Translations under genes and position numbers: made by a program
Notes under the pieces: model-generated
Seen by the model: only the letters and a program-made list of their open reading frames with translations
What the model was told of the DNA's origin: nothing
Databases searched by the model: none
Assembly: GCF_009905375.1 (NCBI RefSeq)
Contig: NC_133647.1
Span: forward strand, 130,302,673-130,366,672
Direction of reading: 5' to 3'
DNA from: Apium graveolens
Lineage: Eukaryota > Streptophyta > Magnoliopsida > Apiales > Apiaceae
DNA length: 64,000 nt
In this document: positions 57,220 to 64,000 of the stretch, piece by piece
Layout: the number at the start of each line of letters is the position of its first letter
Numbering within the stretch: the stretch's first letter is position 1

Positions 57220-59654
57220 TTATTTCAGGAACTTCTTCTCCATTCCATATCATTTCACTGACCTTTTTTCAAACCAACTACAAAATAACTGATTGTGCTC
57301 TCCGATTAGCCATTGCACGGTCTTTTTTTTCCCTCGATAGGTTTCTTCTAATAATTCTTTGTGCATCCTAGAAATAAAAGTATTGATAAGGAAATACCAT
57401 AAATACTCGCTAAAAGAAGATTAAGACAAGGGTTAATTAATTTAACTTACGTGATGTATGGATACACTTCCGAGTTATTTTGAAGAACATGTAGGTGTGC
57501 CTCATCTCGCTCTTTTTCTTCAAATGACTTTATTATTACAGGAGATAACGAACCATCAAGTTTGGCTTTGTCCTTCAGAAGACCTGCAGTTGTGCAACTC
57601 TGCCGAACAAACTCGTTGCAAAATTCTATAGATTCTTCTCCGAGATAGCTTTCCGCTATACAACCTTCCGGATATAAACGGTTTTGCACATAACTTTTCA
57701 GCACCTTATTGAACCGTTGAAATGGATACATCCATCTGTAAAAAACCGGACCACACAAACGCAATTCTCTAACCAAGTGAACCGTAAGATGTATCATTAT
57801 ATCAAAAAAAGAGGGAGGGAATATTTTCTCCAGCTCGCACAAGGTTAATATTATATCTGACTGTAATTTATCCAATTTTGATACCTCGACAACTTTAATG
57901 CACAATGAATTGAAAAAGAAACACAGCCTAATGATGCTAACCCGGACATTTTTTGGGAGAATTCCACGAATTGCAACTTGGAGCAGCTGTTGAAGTAGTA
58001 TGTGACAGTCGTGAGACTTCAGCCCAAAAAACTTCATATCAGGCATCGAGACAAAATTTTTTATGTTTGATGAATGTCCGTAGGGAAGTTTCATTGATGA
58101 CAATGACTTTAACGGTTTTCTTTTTTCTTCCTTTGAAAGAGTATAAGCAGCAGGGGGCAGGTACATTCTCCGTGCTCCAACTTTTTGTGGAGCCAAATCT
58201 GTCCTAATGCCCATTTCAACCATATCAAGCCGGGAGGCCTCACTGTCTTTAGTTTTAAATTTCATATTTAGGAGTGCCCCAATAAGATTGTCGCACATAT
58301 TCTTCTCGACGTGCATAATATCGAGACAGTGACGAACATGATGAACCTTCCAATATTCTAACTTAAAGAAAACTGACTTTTTCTTCCATGGAAAGTTGAC
58401 CTTTTTGGACTTCTTTACTGCATTCCCGAAAGCAAATTTAATCCGCTCCTTCTACCTTAATACCTCTTCTCCAGAAAGGATTTGACGAGCATTTCCTAAC
58501 TCTTGCACCTCATTAAAATCCGTCTTTTTCCTCCTATAAGGATGATTCCTAGGTAAATATCGACGATGGCCTTGAAAACATATTTTCTTGGTATAAGGTA
58601 AATACTTGGCTACGATATCGTCGCAACAAACTGGACAACACATATAACCCTTGTTGACACAACCGGACAAGTTCCCATAAGCGGGAAAATCATTTATTAT
58701 CCACATTAATATTGCCCTCAAAGTGAAAGAAGATTTTGTATGAGCGTCGTACACATCTGGTTCACCTTCTTTCCAGAGCTTTTTGAGATCATCAATAAGT
58801 GGTTGCAAAAAGACGGCAATGTTATTACCTGGCTCTTGCGGACCAGACACTAATATTGTTAACATCAAGAACTTTCTTTTCATGCACAACCACGGAGGAA
58901 GGTTATATGTTGTCAACACTACTGGCCAGCAGCTATACCTATTATTCATGCCATTTTTATGGGGGTTTATACCATCCGCCGCCATGGCTAATCGAAGATT
59001 TCTCGGCTCATTACCGAATTCTGGCCATTTATAATCGACATTCCGCCATGAAGGAGAGTCGGCTGGATGGCGCATCTGCCCATCTTGACTTTTTTGGTTA
59101 GCATGCCAAGTCAGAAGCTCAGCGGTAGATTTCGACTTAAACAACCGTTTAAATCTTGGAATGATTGGAAAATAGCATATAACTTTATCCGGGACGTTAA
59201 CTCTCACTTTACCATCCTTGCCTAACTTCCAGCGAGATATGTGGCACTTGGGACACTCGACAAAATCGGAATTTATACCTCTATATTGAATGCATTCATT
59301 CGGACATGCATGGATCTTAATATATTCCAGACCTAAAACGGATAGGGTTTTCTTAGCTGTGTATGCATTACTTAGCAATACGTGATCTTTAGGAAGTAAG
59401 GAGCCAACGGAAGAAAGTAAATCCGTAAACGCACTATCACTAATACCAAGTCTTGCTTTCCAGTTATGTAAGTTGAACATTGAATCTAATGTACTAGAAT
59501 CCCTGCCTTCAAACAAAGGTTTCTCGGCATCGGCCAAAAACTTCTTAACCTTCTCTGAATCCTTACAGTTTTCTTCCGCAAATATCAAAAACTTTTCAAC
59601 CCCAATTTCATAGTGTAATGAATCCTTATCTACAGATATCCATGCCTTATCCAT
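57220..59654 (-). pseudogene. TNP2 transposase of the 7-kb CACTA
   Basis: One long exon runs from the ATG at 59654 to the donor GTAAGT at 57446, interrupted only by a TAG at 58452-58454. A second exon runs from 57367. The N-terminus has the start of the transposase-associated domain (MDKAWISVDKDSLHYEIGVE) but then jumps to KVKKFLADAEKPLFEG, lacking the CPC-x-x-C metal-binding part. The TNP2 core includes LGLEYIKIHACPNECIQYRG, CPKCHISRWK, RNLRLAMAADGINPHK, WPVVLTTYNLPPW and LTWHANQKS. The second half carries YWKVHHVRHCLDIMHVEKNM and the DUF4218 region (SFFDIMIHLTVHLVRELRLC, YPFQRFNKVLKSYVQNRLYP). The second exon holds EHNQLFCSWFEK and GEEVPEIIR, with a homopolymer frame change near 57264-57269. 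Best-preserved transposase in the window. Confidence 0.85.
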
Positions 59655-60280
59655 ATAACCTATCTGATCATAATTTCAAATATTAAATAAAATTTCATAA
59701 TTTACTAACACCTAATCATTTTCTTGAGTATATAATAACTACGCATAATTTTATTCGAATAATGGCAGTTATTAAATTATCATGGTTACCCATTTAACAA
59801 ATTATGATAAACCTATCATACCATATACAATTACATTACGTTTCACTAATTTTATACCTTTTTTAACGAATACCAAAATTACAATTACGACTAGTTCTCC
59901 TCAAAATCATTAACATCTCTTCTGTATTTCACTAATTTTATACCTTTTTTAACAAAGATCAACAAAGCCCCATTTCACACAAGTAAAAACAATGCATACA
60001 CATCAATTCACAAAGATACACAAATTCAGTAATAATCTGACTATAAGACACACACCGATCAAAAGTCCCAAAAAATCAAATTTAATTGAAAATACACTTA
60101 CAAATTAGGGTTCGATTTCGGTGAAATAGAGCTCGATTTGTGTAAAACTTGCTTGATTCGGGTTGTATTAACACTTCTCAGGGTTGCATGTCAACCTTCT
60201 TGCTCGATCGGTAATTAGAGGGTTTAACTTTGTTTTAGGGCTTGTAACGGGTAGAGGTGAAAGAGAGGGGAGAGTGATAG
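59655..60280. other. Upstream region of the CACTA transposase gene
   Basis: Non-coding. Relative to the minus-strand gene this is leader and promoter; ATTAGGGTTCGATTTCGGTG-type words near 60106-60125 resemble plant leader sequence. A stretch near 59860-59960 repeats CACTAATTTTATACCTTTTTT twice. Confidence 0.5.
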
Positions 60281-60305
60281 TTGAGAGGTGAGAGACGGAG
60301 ACGGA

Positions 60306-60343
<38 letters not shown>

Positions 60344-60400
60344 TCGGGGAGGGAGAGTGTACCGAGAGAGAGAGAGAGAGGTCGGGGAGGGAGAGCAGGG
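60281..60400. repeat. GA-rich microsatellite block
   Basis: (GA)n of about 30 bp at 60308-60341 and a second of about 18 bp at 60364-60381, separated by repeated GTCGGGGAGGGAGAG. On the minus strand it is a CT-rich promoter/leader. Confidence 0.85.
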
Positions 60401-60660
60401 AGAGAGAAGGGGGGAAATGAATTTTGTTTAAGTAAAAAATTTCCCCCTGTTTTTTTTAGTTGGAAAGGGGGAACAATTTGTTTCGTGTTTTTTTAATTTT
60501 TTAAAAAGCAGTTATATACAACGGTCCGCCATGAAACTGATGTGAATAATGCTGTTTCACATCGGTTTGAGAGCAACTAATGTCAAAAATTCTTTTTACA
60601 TTGGTTTTTTTTATAATTGATGTAGAAAGTGTGATGTCTATTCTGGTTTTTAACGTAGTG
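60401..60660. other. Right subterminal region of the 7-kb CACTA
   Basis: GATGTGAA, CATCGG and TTGATGTAG words recur in both orientations and end in the terminal repeat AACGTAGTG at 60660. Confidence 0.65.
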
Positions 60661-62470
60661 AATCCTAAGTATACCAAAGATTATAGGGATGGAGTCAAAT
60701 TGTATGTGAAGAAAGCGATGGCCAATTTCACCAGAGAAGATGAAATTAAGTGCCCTTATTGTAAGTATGAAAATCGATTGTGGTGGGGGGTCCTGATATT
60801 GAGAGTCGCCTCATATGGAGGGGACCTTCTCCCTATTTATTCAGTCAATCTTTGATGTTAGTTTATTGCCAGATAAAACATATAATATAAAATTTGAACA
60901 AAATACCGGGTTAGGGTTTGGTGATAATCTTGATGAGATGTTGGATGTTACATACCGTGATGTGGGACCAAATTAAGATGCATGTAAATTTATCAACTTG
61001 TTGATGATGGAAACCAGCCCCTGTACCCTGGTTGCAAGAAATTCTCGCGATTAAGGTTTTTAGTTAGGCTTTACCGTTGGAAGTGCTTAAATGGAGTAAC
61101 CTTGACCGCATTTGGGGAGATATTGTTGTTATTAAAAGAGGTATTCCCTGATATTATTGTGTCTTCCTCTTTAATTTAGCTAAAAATATAATCAAGGATC
61201 ATGTTCTGGACTACAAGAAGATAGATGCATGTTCAAATAACTACATCTTGTATTGGGGTGTTAATAAATTTAAAGTTTCTTGCAAAAGTTGTGTTCTTTC
61301 AAAGTGGAACGGCTTGGTACAAGGTCAGAAACAAGGAGTAGACATTGACAATTATGGAATTCCTGCCAAAGTAATGAGATATTTTCCGCTCATCCCAAGG
61401 CTCCTATAACTGTTTATGTGCAAATATTTTTCTAGACAAATGGTGCGGCATGAAGTAGAATGAAAGAAAGATGGAAAGTTATGATATTCGACTGATGGTC
61501 AAGTTTGGAAGATCATGGATGCAAAATATCTAAATTTTTCATCAGAACCTCGTAATGTGAGATTGAATTTAAATACTAATGGGTTCAATCTGTTTTGCAA
61601 GATGACTACCACACAGAGCACATGACCAATTATAGTCATGAGCTATAACCTTCCTCCATAGCTGAATATAAAACCTGAGAACTTAATTATCTTGATAATT
61701 ATTCATGGTCTGAATGATTCGGGAAATAATATTGTTGTCTACATGCAACCTCTGATTGAGGAGTTGAAAGAGTTATGACGCAACAACTAATCAAGGATTT
61801 ACATTATGAGCAAGAAATATTTGGACAATTTCTGACTTTCCCGGCTATGCAATAATGTCAGGGTAGAGCACAAAAGGAAAGCTTGTATGTGCAGTATTTT
61901 ATTACGAAACATCATTGATGTATCTGAAGCATAGCAAGAAATTGTGCTATATCATCCATACAAAAATTTTAGACCCAAAACCACAAGAGGAGATTTGACA
62001 AAAGAAGATTTAATGATGAAGTTGAGAGGCTAAGAAGTTTAGTGGGTACGTAGTAAATGGATATAGGTTTCACACAAAGAAAAGATCGCAAGTGCACCAC
62101 ACAAAATAGTGGTGTCTTTTTGAAAGCCCTAACTACAAGTTTCCCCAGTTTAAAAGACATTAATTCATCAGTTGGGGAAGTTAGTTACTATGAATTCATT
62201 GAAGAAATATTAGAAGTTGACTATTAGGGAGCCTTTCGCATTATTTTGTTTTGGTGTACTTGGTTTTGGTTATACTTGAGTTAATTTCAACCGAGTTCGT
62301 TAAAAAAATGATCCATTTATCTTGGCAACACAAGTGCAGCTGGTGTTTTATATTGAAGATACCGTTGAAAAAAATTCAACTATCCTATTAAGAAGCTATA
62401 GTGGAGAGTCCTGATACAAAAGTGGAGGATGTTGTAGTTGAAGACGATTTAAATGGTCATTTTTAATTTT
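60661..62470 (+). pseudogene. TNP2-type CACTA transposase, copy 4, with DUF4216 region
   Basis: Resumes the transposase-associated domain exactly where the left flank at 53621 stopped (PKYTKDYRDGVKLYV). It carries TNP2 words with many stops to about 62020, then a jump to the DUF4216 region: YVVNGYRFHTKKRSQVHHT near 62050, GEVSYYEFIEEILEVDY at 62178-62226, GVLY-type words, and ESPDTKVEDVVVEDDLNG near 62410-62457. The DUF4218 region and the transposase C-terminus between these are deleted, the converse of copy 3. It is non-functional. Confidence 0.75.
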
Positions 62471-63091
62471 TCATTCTATAATAGAGAAACAGGATCAGGA
62501 AAGTAGTTGGTTTAGAGACGATGTTCCTGCAACACAAATTTTCAATCCTTCATATCGGCTTGATAAAACTGATGATCATTAGCTTAGTAAATTATTTATG
62601 AATATTAGGAATTAGTTATGTGGAAATCAGGCATTATTTCTCTGAAAATCGGGCAATTATTTGTTTAACTTAATTGTGGAAATTAGGCAATAATTCTATA
62701 AAAACCAGGCATTATTTATCTCAAAATAGTTTTATTTTTCGATTACTATTAAGTTCGAAATAATCAGAGAATTCATGCATTTATCTCAATTATTTGGTAA
62801 ATTAATTGGTAAATTAATTGTCAAATATTTTTCCGTGATTACTTGTTTCATGTTTCCAGAAAGTCTAAAATAAATAAAGAATTTATACATTTCTATAAAT
62901 TAGTTGGTAATTTAATTGTTAAAGATATTTCTCTGTTATTATACTTATTTTATGTTTCTGGACAATCTAAAATAAACGGAGAATTTATGAATTTTTATAA
63001 ACAGTTTTTTTATGATTTTTATGAATTTCAATGAAGTTCTTTGGTTAGTATATTGACTGATTGACTGATATGTTTTGATATTTATTACAAG
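62471..63091. other. AT-rich intron or spacer with a ~110-bp duplication
   Basis: No gene. Two diverged copies of a block with GTTTC[CT]GGA-AA-TCTAAAATAAA and GAATTTAT-CATTT-TATAAA lie at about 62815-62905 and 62920-63000; copy 3 has one (38108-38200). Shorter AATTAGGCA/AATCAGGCATTATTT words repeat at 62620-62720. Confidence 0.6.
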
Positions 63092-63780
63092 ATGGACATT
63101 GATAGTTTGAAAGTTCAACTGCACCACGGTGGAGAACTCATGATGCCTGGGTACTCTAGTGGCAATTCTAAAACTTTTTATCTGGACCGCGATCGTATGT
63201 CTTACTGTGAACTGAATGATCAGTTCTGGAGTACTAAATGTCAAATCAAGAGATATTATTACACCAAATATACTACGGATAAGGAGAGGTTATAGCATAG
63301 GTTGACCGACGTTTCTCTTGCAGACTGGAAGATTCTTTTGGCATATTCGGGTGACGAAAAAGTTCAAGTATAAAGTGTTAATTCAATATCTCCTTATTAT
63401 ATTTCTATTGTCGGTGCATTTATATATTTTATCGCCTTTAATCCAATAGGAGACAGGATAAAAGAACGTGGAAGTGAGAAAACAAGTAGTAGAGCCAGGT
63501 ACTACTCGGCCCAGAACTTTCGCCCATGTTACCAACAATCAGGTAGAAATATTATCACCCAACCAATATAATTTTAATCAATCTAAATATCAGCTGTTAA
63601 CATATTTTTTGGACTAAATTGTACTTTAAATATATGAATTTCAGTTACTCGACAGAATTGATAAGTTTCCAGTTCGTATTGATGATGATGAAGCGGAGGA
63701 GGTGTTAAAAGTTTGTGATGTGGATGTGTATTTGGAGACGCATTAACGAGATGAGAAGCGCAAATACACATTATCATATA
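63092..63780 (+). pseudogene. Second CACTA gene, right-hand copy, internally deleted
   Basis: The PB1-like start MDIDSLKVQLHHGGELM and LDRDRMSYCELND (63092-63220) is joined directly to the Transposase_24-like piece IKRYYYTKYTTDKERL (63246-63293) and SLADWKILLAY, then an intron from about 63368, then LLDRIDKFPVRIDDDEAEEV (from about 63646). Compared with the array copy about 1.8 kb between the two parts is missing. Stops at 63293-63295 and near 63743. Confidence 0.65.
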
Positions 63781-64000
63781 AGATGTCTAAAGTTGTTACC
63801 GATATAATTGTAAGTTTATTTAATATATTCTTTATAATGTTTTGTTTGTTGAAATTAATTAGCTAAAAAACTGAGCCTATATTACTACAATTTTCAGTAA
63901 TTTAATATAGTGATAATAGGTTTATTTAAATTAATTATTTAAGCAAATAATTAGTTAAATTAATCGAACTCATATTGATTATAACATAGACATTCTGATA
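63781..64000. other. Intron-like AT-rich DNA at the window edge
   Basis: Matches 40765-41000 of the array copy. The element continues beyond the window. Confidence 0.5.

Larger units (their letters stand above)
53622..60660 (-). mobile_element. CACTA element with TNP2 and Ulp1-type genes (7,039 bp)
   Basis: The right end reads TCTATTCTGGTTTTTAACGTAGTG; its inverted partner at the left reads CATAACGTGAAAAACCGGAA (the first bases are decayed from CACTA). The target site lies in the host transposase leader-start region: GGTGGAATATT on the left and AATCCTAAGTATACC on the right, which in the other copies is one continuous sequence. The flanking triplets are ATT and AAT, an imperfect 3-bp duplication. 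Both genes run on the minus strand from promoter-proximal DNA near 60200. Confidence 0.88.
44197..64000 (+). repeat. Dispersed second copy of the coiled-coil/CACTA composite
   Basis: It carries the same order as the array: coiled-coil gene (44329), shared non-coding DNA (45040-45850 and 50990-52077), CACTA promoter and leader (52078-53590), TNP2 start, then TNP2 and second gene (60661 onward). It is interrupted by a MITE, a 5.1-kb block holding a CACTA and a TRIM, and a 7-kb CACTA. It is more diverged from the array units than they are from each other. Confidence 0.72.

Noticed and set aside
60281..60496. 71-codon Arg/Glu-rich frame
   Set aside because: Produced by the GA microsatellite in the CACTA leader.

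Overview
The window is AT-rich plant nuclear DNA made almost entirely of nested transposable elements. I recognise no ordinary host gene, tRNA, rRNA or CRISPR array. Plant-type Ty1/copia and CACTA (En/Spm) families, a TRIM, site II and telo-box promoter motifs, and GT/AG introns inside the transposase genes point to a flowering plant. The style of the left-hand retroelement reminds me of asterids, perhaps Apiaceae, but that is an impression and not a demonstrated assignment.

Left region (1-10984). Positions 1-6558 are the 3' part of a SIRE-like copia element: non-coding DNA, a small TATA-led ORF, a very long broken envelope-like third ORF, a polypurine tract and a 617-bp LTR. Directly after the LTR, in frame, begins the middle of a gag gene (6559). 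The SIRE-like element therefore appears to have landed in an older copia element whose gag and collapsed pol run to about 9443. After that come a field of short repeats containing TATCGATAAGTC-like words and a fragment of the coiled-coil gene described below.

Array region (10985-42125). A roughly 6.3-kb segment is present three times head to tail. Each unit has non-coding DNA, a fragment of an 81-codon coiled-coil gene, more non-coding DNA, a promoter/leader block, and the 5' part of a CACTA TNP2-type transposase gene. Units 1 and 2 end at the same breakpoint inside the transposase. Unit 3 runs on through the rest of that element: the DUF4218 region, a second gene with PB1-like and Transposase_24 regions, and subterminal repeats. 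Unit 3 is split by a structurally complete 8,088-bp copia element (26460-34547) with a perfect 5-bp target duplication, LTRs about 2% apart, and a gag-pol broken only by in-frame stops and one RNase H deletion.

Middle (42126-44200). Decayed LTR and leader fragments of older retrotransposons.

Right region (44200-64000). This is a second dispersed copy of the same coiled-coil-gene plus CACTA arrangement. It holds the only open copy of the coiled-coil gene (44329-44574), with a TATA box and GCCCA (site II) motifs. The copy is interrupted by a Tourist-like MITE (44632-44827), a block of unknown origin containing a 3.5-kb non-autonomous CACTA (46517-50022) and a TRIM (50332-50984), and a 7.0-kb CACTA on the minus strand (53622-60660). 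That last element carries TNP2 (one frame stop in its main exon) and a second gene with Transposase_24-like, DUF8039-like and Ulp1-like regions. Its host transposase resumes at 60661 and runs off the right edge.

Relative order read from nesting: the old copia gag-pol and the coiled-coil/CACTA family are oldest; the tandem array formed next; the 8-kb copia, the 3.5-kb CACTA, the TRIM, the MITE and the 7-kb CACTA came later. Nothing here looks like a working autonomous element as it stands. The unusual items are the tandemly amplified coiled-coil gene/transposase unit, the small promoter-led ORF in the left retroelement, and the repair scars in the transposase copies.
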